Assembly: GCF_001517085.1 (NCBI RefSeq)
Contig: NZ_LRAC01000137.1
Coordinates: 1 to 64,000, forward strand
Length of the DNA: 64,000 nt
Direction: 5' to 3'
Origin: Paenibacillus sp. DMB5
GTDB taxonomy: Bacteria; Bacillota; Bacilli; Paenibacillales; Paenibacillaceae
A model generated the notes under the pieces. It saw only the letters and a program-made list of their open reading frames with translations. It ran no database searches and was not told where the DNA came from. The position numbers and the translations under genes are program-made. This document shows positions 1-9,036 of this stretch, piece by piece; within the stretch, counting starts at the first letter, position 1; each line of letters starts with the position of its first letter.

Positions 1-124
1 CAAATGCTGCAGCTTTCGGTCTTTTTCCCAGACAGGGTCGGTCAACACTTGCGTTAGATTCGCGACTTCCCCCTCGGGGGAATCTGTGCTTAAAAGAGTT
101 TACACAAAATTATTGACAGACCCC
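1..124 (+). mobile_element. 3' end of an IS256-like insertion sequence (partial, cut by window edge)
   Basis: Frame 1 on the plus strand reads into the window and ends at TAG 55-57; its residues LQLSVFFPDRV resemble the C-terminus of IS256-family transposases (a 'QL..F..R(L/V)' tail). About 65 bases further the sequence TTTACACAAAATTATTGACAG (approximately 100-120) followed by ACCC looks like an IS256-type terminal inverted repeat with the element end near base 124. The rest of the element lies outside the window, so the other end and any target duplication cannot be seen. Family assignment is by resemblance only. Confidence 0.5.
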
Positions 125-219
125 TCAACTTCATAACGTTCTGCCATTCTGCAAGTTTATTTTCTCAGTCCAATAATTAATTTTCTTCTAACAACTCAAA
201 ACTCGATAAGCTTAAACCA

Positions 220-1074
220 TCACTTTAGTTTAATTAATTTTTTTAACAATATATCAAACTCTTTTATTCTTTTATTGTGAATTGTTTCGTCAGTAATGAT
301 TTCATATACATCCGATATATCGGAAACGTCTCCGTTAAATGGTATTTTGTTATTGATTATTTTTTCAATTTCTTTTAGGACATCATCATCTGAAAGAAGT
401 GAATAATTTTTATCCTTAATTGAAGTCAAATTCGAAAATGTTTGATTCATTTGATTCAAAAAATTAATCATCGCATTATTGCTTTCTTCCATTTCTGGCC
501 GCATGAAAACTTGTTTTGAAGTGTAGCCAGAAAAGTACTTATATAAAGCTTGATAATTCCCTTTCAGTGTCGATAATACACTGCAGATTTCTTCAAATAC
601 TTTCTTTACCTCTGAAGAGTGCACAGGAAGATATTTTTTTACTATTTCCGGGAAATTATCTTGAAGTAATTTTGAAATCTTAGAGTTTGAATAAAACTTG
701 AACTCACATTCGTACTCCTTAGCTTTCACCTTGCACATTTCGATTTCAACATTCTGGGGATCGAAGTTCAGAAAAGCAATGCACAAAGCTCCAACGTTTT
801 TATCTAAACTCTTTAGCTGGTTTAAACTTTTATTTAGATCGTCTATGATTTTACCTTTTTTTGGGTCACCTGTAGCCTGGATATAAACTAATGTACCATC
901 CTCTCTCTCACACCAAGCATCAGGTGTACCCTTTCTAGTTTTGTTGGTGCCTTCTACTCCTCCGCTTTTATTAATTCCCTTCCAGTTTGTATGTAGAAGA
1001 GGAAGCATATCACAAGCTAATCTCTGCAGTGATCCCGAATCTAAGGCCCTTAGCATTATTTCAATTGCATCCAT
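220..1074 (-). CDS. Hypothetical protein with PD-(D/E)XK-like nuclease motif, possible defence gene
   Basis: A 284-aa protein with no signal peptide or membrane segment. Residues about 45-70 contain GTPDAW followed after about 12 residues by a hydrophobic strand ending YIQAT, the layout of a PD-(D/E)XK nuclease core (P51-D52, then Q66-x-T68 in place of E-x-K). This motif style is common in N-terminal nuclease domains of phage-defence proteins. The remaining roughly 200 residues are charged and probably helical, with no recognised domain; no NTPase motif is present, so if it derives from a larger STAND-type protein it lacks that part. It sits just inside the end of an IS256-like element, on low-GC DNA unlike the glycan locus. 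The function is inferred from one motif only; the start ATG at 1074 has a weak GAGGAG-like site upstream. Confidence 0.5.
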   Translation of the reverse strand: MDAIEIMLRALDSGSLQRLACDMLPLLHTNWKGINKSGGVEGTNKTRKGTPDAWCEREDGTLVYIQATGDPKKGKIIDDLNKSLNQLKSLDKNVGALCIAFLNFDPQNVEIEMCKVKAKEYECEFKFYSNSKISKLLQDNFPEIVKKYLPVHSSEVKKVFEEICSVLSTLKGNYQALYKYFSGYTSKQVFMRPEMEESNNAMINFLNQMNQTFSNLTSIKDKNYSLLSDDDVLKEIEKIINNKIPFNGDVSDISDVYEIITDETIHNKRIKEFDILLKKLIKLK

Positions 1075-1149
1075 ATAAATTTCTCCTCTTCATTAAGAAT
1101 ACGATGCATTTTCGATCCATGACTTCGGTCGAGACATCTAATCCGCTCT

Positions 1150-1380
1150 TCACACTAATAAGCCATGTTTAATTAGTTTTGTCCCTAAGTAAGTTACATA
1201 AAACTGAGAATGCTCATATATCTCACCTTCAAGTCCAAAAGCAGACAAATTAACTTGGCTAGGATTTAAGCTAAATCCTGTGTTTTCGATTAACATTCCA
1301 GTGGCAACTAGATGTTCATAATCAGTTCCCAATAACCAAACTTTCTGTGTACCCTCAATTGGCGACTCAAGTTGTCTCTG
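1150..1380 (-). pseudogene. C-terminal remnant of an unrecognised protein
   Basis: An open minus-strand frame runs from a stop near 1380 to 1150 without a convincing start codon (only TTG at about 1332). The readable end contains a short strand-rich stretch closing with YVTYLGTKLIKHGL, reminiscent of the C-terminus of DUF4393/Abi-alpha-like proteins, but the match is too weak to name. It probably is the tail of a gene lost when the adjacent region was rearranged. Confidence 0.25.
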
Positions 1381-1853
1381 TTAGTTCAGAGTAACCTTAG
1401 CGAAATGCACTCGCTGCTCTGGATCATCTGCAGGCTGTTGGCTTACGCGGTCCCAAATCACTTGATAGCATAAGCAACCTCGGACACATGTCCTTCTTCT
1501 CACAACAACTCCGGGCGAAAATCCCAATGAATCCATCCTTACAGATGGCCTCAAAGGCATGTGCTGATCTTGTTCAAGTGCTTCGTACCATCCAGAAGAA
1601 TACTTGGCCAGAGTCACCAGATGCATCCTAGCACCAGCCGCAAAAAATCAAATTATTACAATGAGCTGAGATCATCAAACGTCAGCCAGTTACAAGCCAG
1701 CTTCTGCTCGATGCTCAACCCACACTCCTGGTTTTTTCTGAATGTGCTGGGGTGCCGCGATTGACAAGCGGCTATGACGGGTTCAGTTTCACACTCGCTG
1801 CAGTTTAAAAAGCGCTTAGAGAATGTCTCTGTAAGTGGCTTGAAATTATTAAT
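1381..1853. other. Intergenic stretch without an assignable gene
   Basis: About 470 bases between the remnant and the AraC regulator. Several short open frames exist on both strands (for example 1381-1626 minus and 1561-1764 plus) but none has a good ribosome binding site or a recognisable motif. I see nothing definite; decayed mobile DNA is the likeliest content given the IS end at the left edge. Confidence 0.4.
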
Positions 1854-2720
1854 TTAACGCTCAAAAAGGAGGTTTTTCGAGGGGAACTTAAGTTCTTGTT
1901 GACGATACACTTGCGGTGACACTCTAAAGTAAAATCGAAATACTTTACCGAAATAGCTGGCACTGTTGAAACCACTCTCTAAAGCAATCCGATTAATCGG
2001 CCAATCCGTCGTTTTTAGAAATAAAGCCGCTCTTTCTAACCGACGTCTTTTCACATATTCAATAGGCGTGATATTCATGTGCTTCACAAATGTCCTGCAT
2101 AAGTGGTGCTTGGAAATTCCTACGTATTCAGCAACCTCATCCAAGCTGAGATTAGTAGCAAGCCTTTCCTTCATAAAATTGATCGCATTATTTAAACGTT
2201 CATTCTTACCAGGAGGTATTTTATCCGGGCTTATTAGCCATCTTTCCATCACAAGAATCCAGTGAAAGAGTTGAGTGTTAACTTCTAATTGACTGTTCTC
2301 TTGCTCCTGAATCGAACGGTATAGGTTCCATAACAAGGATATAGGGTGCGAGTCGTGCGGAATATGAATGACTGACCCATCCTGTTGAAGAGTATAGCGC
2401 CAAATTTGCGTTGCCAAAGGACCTCTCACGTTCAACCATATAAACTCCCATGGATCTGAATTCTTCTCCGGATAATAGTAAATATGAGAGCCGGGGATCT
2501 CAACCAGAAAGGCCGTTTCTTTACTTAAAGTATGGATCTTTCCGTCAATTTTAATATAACCTTCGCCTGATAAGGTGTATTGAAAAATAACGTGATTCGT
2601 ATCCGGACGGGTCAGGCCATTAAACGCATATGGTTGCTTTACAGATTCCCAGCCAATTGAATCAAGCATAAGCATAGGTGTTTTGCTGTCTGATTGAAAG
2701 AAGTACGATGTTGGATACAC
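1854..2720 (-). CDS. AraC-family transcriptional regulator
   Basis: A 288-aa regulator with an N-terminal cupin-like AraC ligand-binding domain (about residues 20-160) and a C-terminal double helix-turn-helix (about 185-280). The second motif shows the family signature GFNSASYFGKVFRFYFRVSP. The start is a GTG at 2720. It is divergent from the secreted 814-aa protein gene at 2883, with about 160 bases between, so it probably controls that gene and itself in response to a sugar. An effector cannot be named from sequence. Confidence 0.9.
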   Translation of the reverse strand: MYPTSYFFQSDSKTPMLMLDSIGWESVKQPYAFNGLTRPDTNHVIFQYTLSGEGYIKIDGKIHTLSKETAFLVEIPGSHIYYYPEKNSDPWEFIWLNVRGPLATQIWRYTLQQDGSVIHIPHDSHPISLLWNLYRSIQEQENSQLEVNTQLFHWILVMERWLISPDKIPPGKNERLNNAINFMKERLATNLSLDEVAEYVGISKHHLCRTFVKHMNITPIEYVKRRRLERAALFLKTTDWPINRIALESGFNSASYFGKVFRFYFRVSPQVYRQQELKFPSKNLLFER

Positions 2721-2750
2721 TTAGCTCTTCACCATCCTCTTGTTATCAAT

Positions 2751-2778
2751 ATTATACTATTAAAAATTCAATTTTTAA
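2751..2778. promoter_or_regulatory. Divergent control region: -10 box for araC-type gene and AT-rich inverted repeat
   Basis: The minus-strand hexamer TATAAT (plus-strand ATTATA, 2751-2756) lies 31 bases upstream of the regulator start. Immediately beside it, TTAAAAATTCAATTTTTAA at 2760-2778 is a perfect inverted repeat around one base, a plausible operator between the AraC gene and the secreted-enzyme gene. No experimental support. Confidence 0.4.
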
Positions 2779-2882
2779 GATTGTAACACCAGACCGCCTT
2801 CCCTACAATCAAGTCATAAGGTGGATTTCTTTAAAGAAGTCTTCTTGGAATGAATATATCAGATGAATTGGAGGAATGAATT

Positions 2883-5327
2883 ATGTTAAAGCTGAGAATA
2901 ACTTTTTCATTATTAACTATTACCACTCTCCTGTTTACCATTTCATGGATGTCCGGCCAAGTGAAGGCGGCGGGCAGCACCACCTATCAACCAACCGAGA
3001 AAACCACAGGGTTGGTTAAAAATCCTGCAATGGGTTGGGTGCTTTATTGTGATGCATTTGGTCAAATGACCAACAATAGTTTTCCCGAAATGAACAAATG
3101 CGTTTCGAATCCCTCCTTATTTTGGGAAACATTTGACCAGTCCGGGGCTACAGCAAAGGCTAGTATTTTTTATTTACGGGCACCTTGGTCTTTCTATGAG
3201 CCAACTGAAGGCAACTACGGGTGGGAAAACAACGGAAACTTTACAGCACTGGTAGAAGGCGCAAAGAACCGTGGACTAAAGCTTGCTTTCCGTGTCTATG
3301 TCGATAGTCAGGATTCATACCAACAGGCCACTCCCCAATATGTGCGCGATGCTGGGGCAAAAGGCTATACCAACACTTTTTGGACTCCATATGTGAACGA
3401 CCAAGTTTTCCTCAATAAACTTAGTGCTTTTATTTCTGCATTTGGCGAGAAATATAATGATCCGACTACTGTCGATTTTATTGACGGCATGGGTCTGGGT
3501 GCTTGGGGAGAAGGACATGATCTTCGAATTGACAGTACCCAGCCGGGGACCATCAATTCTAGTGTTGCTGTAGTGACGCAATCTTATCGCACCGCGTTTC
3601 CCAAAATACTCATTGGAGGCCAACAGGGTGGATCCTTAGCGAGCACTGCACAATCCTTGGCTGAATCAGATAAATTCGACATTTTGAGACGAGATAGTAT
3701 TGGTATGGCCCAGTATTTTACGCAGGCAGACAAAAATTTCTATGTGAAAGAATTGCTTACGTTTGGCATACCTCTATTTGCGGAGAATGGTTGGAATTAC
3801 TTCGCTCATGATTTTGCTGGATATATGAGTCGAAACGGTAATCCATTCTCTAACATCCGCGATATGTTGGTCTACAGTCTCAATGATGCAAAAGCCGCCC
3901 GGGCCAATACATTTGATTTACGAGTACCCGAAGATGCGGTTAAGTGGATGGAAAATGTGGATCTGGTAGATGATTTCATCATTAACGGAGGGTATAGACT
4001 TGTCCCCGTCCAATTTATAGCACCTGATGCGGTTACATCAAATAACTATGTAACTATAGAAAGCAGTTGGAAAAATACAGGACTGGGCAAACTGCCTAAT
4101 AGCAGACCAGCCTGGAATTATAAATACAAAGTTGCATACGCACTTTTAAATTCAACGACCAAACAACCGATAATTACCCGTGTCACCAATATTGATCCGT
4201 CCGAATGGCTGAAGGGTAGTTTGTATGATTACGAAACCGCTTTAAGTTTCGGTAATATTGCCAATGGAACTTACGATTTAGCATATGCGATAGTGGATAC
4301 AACCAGAGGAAATGTACCTGCAATTAATCTGGCAGTAACCAATCCGGTAAACACGAATGGGTGGTACAGCCTTGGACCGATTAACGTTTCCGGAATCGGA
4401 TCGACGGCTCCCATGACGGATCTTCCTTCTTATCGCTTCTCAGAGGACTTCAATAATATTCAAGGCGCGAAGCAATGGTATTACATGCAGGGCTCCGGCT
4501 CTACCTTTACTAACATGACATGGCTATCAGGTACAAATCAGTGGAAAGGCGCATATGATTATAATCTTATTGGAGTAAATGGACTTATACATCCGGATAC
4601 CAATGATACCGTGATAGCATGGAAAGCACCTCAAGCTGGAAATATCACTATCAAGGGAAGAGTAGCGAAGCAAAATTCCTCGTGCGGTGATGGAGTAAAA
4701 GTGAAGATATTAAAGAACAGCAGCCCGTTATGGCCAAATAGCGGCTGGCAAGATATCGCCGCAACAGATACTATAGGAGTGAACCATGAACTCATAACAA
4801 CGGTAGCACAGGATGATTATATTTACTTTGTCCTCAACCGTAATAGTACGAATGCCTGCGATGGATCCCGATGGAATCCAGTGATCGAATATAGAGTACC
4901 CTCTGTGAATATTGCGCCTCAGGCAACTGTAACTACCACATCAGGTGCAAGTATAGGGCAAATTTCCAATATCAATAATGGAATCATTACTGACTCTTGG
5001 AGCAGCCAAAATGGAATTACTTTTCCTACTTACATCACACTAGATCTTAGTACAACAGCCAAGAGGACCAATAAGATAACCTTAGTCTCGCACTACGGGA
5101 TAGGACAGGGGATCACCAATGTTGATATTGAAGTTAAGAATAATGGTCAATGGACCCCCGTTGCAACCCAAGTACCTATAACTTGGAATTCTAATACTGA
5201 TGAAGAAGAATATCGCAATATCACCTTTAGTACTGTAACTACCAGCCAAATCCGCATTAAAGTTAACAACGGAAATCTTTCCTGGGGACACATTGCACTG
5301 AATGAAATTCAGTGGTGGAGCTTCTAA
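2883..5327 (+). CDS. Secreted TIM-barrel-like glycan-active protein with C-terminal F5/8 (CBM32-like) module
   Basis: An 814-aa protein with a strong GGAGG site before ATG 2883 and a Sec signal peptide (residues 1 to about 30, ending VKAAG). The body (about 40-370) opens with KNPAMGWVLY and alternates strands and helices (FYLRAPWSFYEPTEG, GLKLAFRVYVDS, FIDGMGLGAWGEGHD), like clan-A glycosidases and DUF4874/DUF4832-type proteins; the Glu in GAWGEGHD is a candidate catalytic residue. A beta-rich middle (about 375-500) is followed by another beta-rich part and a discoidin-like F5/8 type C module (about 680-814). No GH family is assigned with confidence. Secretion, the sugar-binding module and the adjacent AraC gene point to an extracellular role in the first attack or capture of the glycan. 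Confidence 0.7.
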   Translation: MLKLRITFSLLTITTLLFTISWMSGQVKAAGSTTYQPTEKTTGLVKNPAMGWVLYCDAFGQMTNNSFPEMNKCVSNPSLFWETFDQSGATAKASIFYLRAPWSFYEPTEGNYGWENNGNFTALVEGAKNRGLKLAFRVYVDSQDSYQQATPQYVRDAGAKGYTNTFWTPYVNDQVFLNKLSAFISAFGEKYNDPTTVDFIDGMGLGAWGEGHDLRIDSTQPGTINSSVAVVTQSYRTAFPKILIGGQQGGSLASTAQSLAESDKFDILRRDSIGMAQYFTQADKNFYVKELLTFGIPLFAENGWNYFAHDFAGYMSRNGNPFSNIRDMLVYSLNDAKAARANTFDLRVPEDAVKWMENVDLVDDFIINGGYRLVPVQFIAPDAVTSNNYVTIESSWKNTGLGKLPNSRPAWNYKYKVAYALLNSTTKQPIITRVTNIDPSEWLKGSLYDYETALSFGNIANGTYDLAYAIVDTTRGNVPAINLAVTNPVNTNGWYSLGPINVSGIGSTAPMTDLPSYRFSEDFNNIQGAKQWYYMQGSGSTFTNMTWLSGTNQWKGAYDYNLIGVNGLIHPDTNDTVIAWKAPQAGNITIKGRVAKQNSSCGDGVKVKILKNSSPLWPNSGWQDIAATDTIGVNHELITTVAQDDYIYFVLNRNSTNACDGSRWNPVIEYRVPSVNIAPQATVTTTSGASIGQISNINNGIITDSWSSQNGITFPTYITLDLSTTAKRTNKITLVSHYGIGQGITNVDIEVKNNGQWTPVATQVPITWNSNTDEEEYRNITFSTVTTSQIRIKVNNGNLSWGHIALNEIQWWSF

Positions 5328-5349
5328 AATCAAGTAAATTGAAATTCTA

Positions 5350-5475
5350 AGGGGTTGTCCCAAACTAATATGGGTTGAAGGGCACCATCATGAAGAAAAA
5401 TGTCTTGGCTTGTGAATCTGTGTCTTTCATAATGGAAGTGTAGGTCACAGGCCGAGACTTTTTGGGACGGCCCCT
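5350..5475. repeat. MITE-like element with 15-bp terminal inverted repeats
   Basis: The ends AGGGGTTGTCCCAAA (5350-5364) and TTTGGGACGGCCCCT (5461-5475) are inverted repeats with two mismatches. Inside, CTTGGCTTGTGA and TCACAGGCCGAG form a second imperfect pair, so the 126 bp can fold into a long hairpin. Ends of this type (GGGG..GTCCCAAA) resemble IS1182-family termini. There is no coding capacity. It separates the convergent 814-aa protein and GH31 genes and may serve as a bidirectional terminator. No clear target duplication is seen. Confidence 0.6.
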
Positions 5476-5492
5476 GCAATATCTCTCATACA

Positions 5493-7028
5493 CTAATCAG
5501 TACGGCGGTATCTGGGCAGTCTCTCCAATGGAGCTTTAATGGAGATTGCGCAAGGACCGAAGACGATTTTCCCGTCGTCTCCGAGCCAGTTACCTTCTGG
5601 AAAAGACACAGTTCGACTGAGAGCCCCCTTCTCCAGAACCGGTGCTACAAGCACCTCATCCCCAAGCATGAATTGGTCAGTCACGTTCTCAAAGTTCTCC
5701 TCCGGAAATACATATGCCATGTGACGGAGGATAGGTTCCCCTGTAGCTGCCGCATGTTCGGCCAACTTCATGATCTCGGCTGCATAATCGGCGTGTAATC
5801 TCGCCGCCTCATAGCAAAGAGATGCATGCTTCTGATCCAACACCCTCCATGGCGCTGCCGAGAATTGCATCATCGGAAACAAGGCAGAGCACTGTGCGTA
5901 TCTGACAAACAGTTCCTGATCCAGAGAATCGGCATTGGCTGTAAAATGGATGTATTCACCTCCACCGATCATATCCGGACAGGTATAAGCATAACCCATC
6001 AGCCCTTGCGCCAATCCGCATGGAATTAACGAGGCCAGACCATTCTCGTTCCAGCTATGATGCTTATCCATCAGTCGTTGTACTAGCGGCTGGCCTGCCA
6101 TTTTCCAGCAAGCACGGTATTCGTTCAGCGAATACTCCAGTCCGATGTGCGCCCAAGCTTCGCACTGTTCGTTCTTCGTAGAAGGAAGATAGCTCCGGTC
6201 CGTTGAATCATAGGAGAACAAATCGCCGGCGTCAAATTTGAAGCCATCTACTCCATACCTTTCCTGCAGGCTGTTCAGCTGGGTACGCAGCCACTTTACC
6301 GTATCCGGATTGGTGCAGTCCAGCACGGCGCTATATCCGTTCCACCAGTGCCGGATCACCGTTTGCCCGTTATGATCTCCCAACAGCATTCCCGTGCTCT
6401 CTAATTGCCGAAATATCAAGCTATCGGGCGATACTAACGGACAAACCCATAACATCAGCTGAAAGCCCATTTGATGAAGCTGATCCGCCATCGCCTTCGG
6501 ATCAGGAAACCGTCCGCTATGGAATTCCCAGGTTCCATAGGATTCATGCCAGTTATCATCAATCATAATTACGCCGACAGGCAATCCTTCCGAAAGTACC
6601 TTTTCCGCATATTTCAGCACTTTTTCCTGGGTAGGCTGATACAGCATCTCAATCCAGAGATTGTACTGCGGCGCCGTAAATAATAATGGAGCCGGTAAAT
6701 CTCCGGTAGACGAAAAAAAGGTTAAGCTGACATATTGGTACACTTCTCTTAACGTGCTCCCCTGCTGCCCAAAATTCAGTTCCCCATCATATTGACCCTC
6801 TACAACTAATTCTGAATGGTCTATTCGAAAAGAAAAGGGCTGTTCGGACCAAACATATCTCCCCCGGTTCGAGAGTAATAACGGACAGGCTTGGTTCCCC
6901 CCTAGATCTTCTGACAAATCCATCTGAAATTCAGTTGGGGCATAAGGCATTAGCGTACCGTCAGCCACTCTTCCTCCCCACCAATATTCTTTTTCCAATA
7001 AAGACACGCGAAGTTTCTTCTGTTCCAT
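5493..7028 (-). CDS. Glycoside hydrolase family 31 (alpha-glycosidase)
   Basis: A 511-aa intracellular enzyme (no signal peptide) with a good AGGAGG site 10 bases before ATG 7028. The (beta/alpha)8 barrel shows typical GH31 features: GVIMIDDNWHESYG (about 152-165), DGFKFDAGD with the likely nucleophile Asp266, and the clan-D marker PDMIGGGEY with the probable acid/base Asp352. It is shorter than classical alpha-glucosidases or alpha-xylosidases (650-800 aa), lacking much of the C-terminal sandwich. GH31 covers alpha-glucosidase, alpha-xylosidase, alpha-galactosidase and alpha-N-acetylgalactosaminidase activities; context (GH35, GH20, GH29, sulfatases) suggests an alpha-Gal or alpha-GalNAc cap rather than starch, but that is inference. 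It lies 111 bases downstream of the GH35 gene, probably in the same transcript. Confidence 0.9.
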   Translation of the reverse strand: MEQKKLRVSLLEKEYWWGGRVADGTLMPYAPTEFQMDLSEDLGGNQACPLLLSNRGRYVWSEQPFSFRIDHSELVVEGQYDGELNFGQQGSTLREVYQYVSLTFFSSTGDLPAPLLFTAPQYNLWIEMLYQPTQEKVLKYAEKVLSEGLPVGVIMIDDNWHESYGTWEFHSGRFPDPKAMADQLHQMGFQLMLWVCPLVSPDSLIFRQLESTGMLLGDHNGQTVIRHWWNGYSAVLDCTNPDTVKWLRTQLNSLQERYGVDGFKFDAGDLFSYDSTDRSYLPSTKNEQCEAWAHIGLEYSLNEYRACWKMAGQPLVQRLMDKHHSWNENGLASLIPCGLAQGLMGYAYTCPDMIGGGEYIHFTANADSLDQELFVRYAQCSALFPMMQFSAAPWRVLDQKHASLCYEAARLHADYAAEIMKLAEHAAATGEPILRHMAYVFPEENFENVTDQFMLGDEVLVAPVLEKGALSRTVSFPEGNWLGDDGKIVFGPCAISIKAPLERLPRYRRTD

Positions 7029-7139
7029 AGACCCTTATCCTCCTACTCAAATCCTTCAAATTGCACAACTTCATAATGACAACCTTTAGAATGAACAATT
7101 TTGTTTGCAGTATAACTGCCTTCAGTAACAATTGCAGCT

Positions 7140-8885
7140 TCAACCGAGAACCGGTTTATCCACAAATGTAACGACTGGCTCCATTACACCGTGCAATTCA
7201 AACAAAATAAGTTCATTATCTCCTTGGCGCAGCAGCGGCGCTGGTACATACATCGTTTTTGTTGGACCTTTTTCCCAGTAACGGCCCAGATTAAAACCGT
7301 TTATAAAAACCTGTCCCTTGATCCAGCCATCCAACCTCAGGAACGTATCCTCCGGCTCATTGACCTGAAAACTCCCTCTATAGAAGGTTGTCTGAAGGCG
7401 AGCTCCGCAATTGCTTTGGGCAAATTTAAGTCCTTTCAGATCTGTTAACGGCAATGAGCGAATGCTCCAATTATGTAAAAATTGATAACCCAGCCTTACA
7501 CCGCAAGTTATACCTTTCGGGTCACGAAGCTGTGGTCCATAATTTACGCGGCCCATGTTTTCCACAAGGATGTCAATTTGTAAGCCCTCGGCAGGAATCG
7601 TGAGTGGAATCCCATGCGGGTTCCAGCGTTCAACAGTATCGATGAATACACCATTGGCGAAAACAAGAGCCCGGTCACGCACTTCTTGCAGAACAAGCTC
7701 CATACTGCTGCGTGGCCCGGTAATCTTCGTTGAATACAGGATGAATCCATATGCCTGGCCAAGTTTCTCCATGGGCTCCGGATTTTCTCTCTGCACAGGA
7801 TGCGACAAAGCGTCCAGCTGGGTCAATAAGGACGCTGATTCTGTCATCTGCACTTTGCCGTAAGCCCGTGACTTTATGACTGGGGGCAGCACCAATGACG
7901 GCAAATCTACATATTTCTTAATGATTTCTCGAGCTGCGTAGAATTTATCTGTAGGGTTACCGGATTCATCCAGCAACGTGTCATAATCGTAGCTGGATAC
8001 AAGGGGTTCATACTCATCGAACAGGTTTGCCCCGTTCATAAATCCATAATTCGTTCCCCCATGGAACATATAGAAGTTGACAGAGGCGCCCATTGCCAGC
8101 ATCTCATCCAGCGTCTCTGCCACTTCAGATGCTGGGCGGGTGTGATGCGGCTTCATCCAACGGTCAAACCAGCCATTCCAGAACTCCATACATACCAGCG
8201 GCCCCGCAGGCTGATACTCACGTAGTTTAGCGAAGGACTCCTTTGCCCGAGAACCGAAATTCACTGTGGCAAATACCCCTTTGATCATACCTCCTTGGAG
8301 CATATGATCTTCAGGCCCATCTGAAGTAAACAGCAGAACATCCATGCCGCGGGCGATCATGCCCTCTTTTAGATAATCCAGATATCCCTTGTCACTTCCA
8401 AAGCTCCCATATTCATTCTCTATCTGAACAGCGAGTACAGGCCCGCCATGAGTGCTTAACAGAGGCCGCAAACGTGGCAGAAGCTCATCGAAGTATGCAT
8501 CTACTTTTTTTAAATAAACTTGATTATTACATCGTAGCTGCATAGTATCATCCGCGAGCAGCCAGGCAGGCAACCCGCCGAATTCCCATTCGGCACAAAT
8601 GTAAGGACTCGGCCGCAAAATCACGTGTAAGCCAAGCTCTCCGGCAAGCCGGACGAAAGCCTCAATGTCTGTTTGGCCTTCGAAATAGAAGCAGCCTTCC
8701 TCTGGTTCGTGTAAATTCCAGGGAATATAGGTTTCAACGGTATTCAACCCGCATGCCTTCAACTTTAGCAGACGATCCTGCCAATATTCCGGCACAACCC
8801 GGAAATAATGAACCGCACCCGATAGCAACTGGAAGGGTTGACCATCCAATTCAAAACGATCGCCTGATATGGATAACTTCCGCAT
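7140..8885 (-). CDS. Glycoside hydrolase family 35 beta-galactosidase
   Basis: A 581-aa cytoplasmic exo-beta-galactosidase. The chosen ATG at 8885 follows GGAGG by 7 bases; an in-frame TTG at 8900 overlaps the RBS and is less likely. GH35 hallmarks are present: RPSPYICAEWEFGGLPAWL, the acid/base motif VQIENEYGSFG (Glu158) and the nucleophile motif VCMEFWNGWFDRW (Glu234), then C-terminal jelly-roll domains including RGSF and GFNLGRYW. The family removes terminal beta-1,3/1,4/1,6-linked galactose from oligosaccharides. It heads the GH35-GH31 pair and is divergent from a sulfatase gene, suggesting galactose removal after desulfation. Confidence 0.95.
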   Translation of the reverse strand: MRKLSISGDRFELDGQPFQLLSGAVHYFRVVPEYWQDRLLKLKACGLNTVETYIPWNLHEPEEGCFYFEGQTDIEAFVRLAGELGLHVILRPSPYICAEWEFGGLPAWLLADDTMQLRCNNQVYLKKVDAYFDELLPRLRPLLSTHGGPVLAVQIENEYGSFGSDKGYLDYLKEGMIARGMDVLLFTSDGPEDHMLQGGMIKGVFATVNFGSRAKESFAKLREYQPAGPLVCMEFWNGWFDRWMKPHHTRPASEVAETLDEMLAMGASVNFYMFHGGTNYGFMNGANLFDEYEPLVSSYDYDTLLDESGNPTDKFYAAREIIKKYVDLPSLVLPPVIKSRAYGKVQMTESASLLTQLDALSHPVQRENPEPMEKLGQAYGFILYSTKITGPRSSMELVLQEVRDRALVFANGVFIDTVERWNPHGIPLTIPAEGLQIDILVENMGRVNYGPQLRDPKGITCGVRLGYQFLHNWSIRSLPLTDLKGLKFAQSNCGARLQTTFYRGSFQVNEPEDTFLRLDGWIKGQVFINGFNLGRYWEKGPTKTMYVPAPLLRQGDNELILFELHGVMEPVVTFVDKPVLG

Positions 8886-9036
8886 GACTTCATCCTCCAA
8901 TGTTGATATATATTATTTAATTATATGAAAGAAAAATACGCTGCAGTATGGACAATACTAGTGAATGGCATGGAGAATCTATTGGTTGAAGGAGGCTTTT
9001 TGGACCTTTATACTATATTTAGGGGAGGTCATAATA

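Noticed and set aside
3315-3623. Minus-strand open frames inside the 814-aa gene
   Set aside because: Shadow frames opposite a well-supported secreted protein gene; no RBS or motifs.
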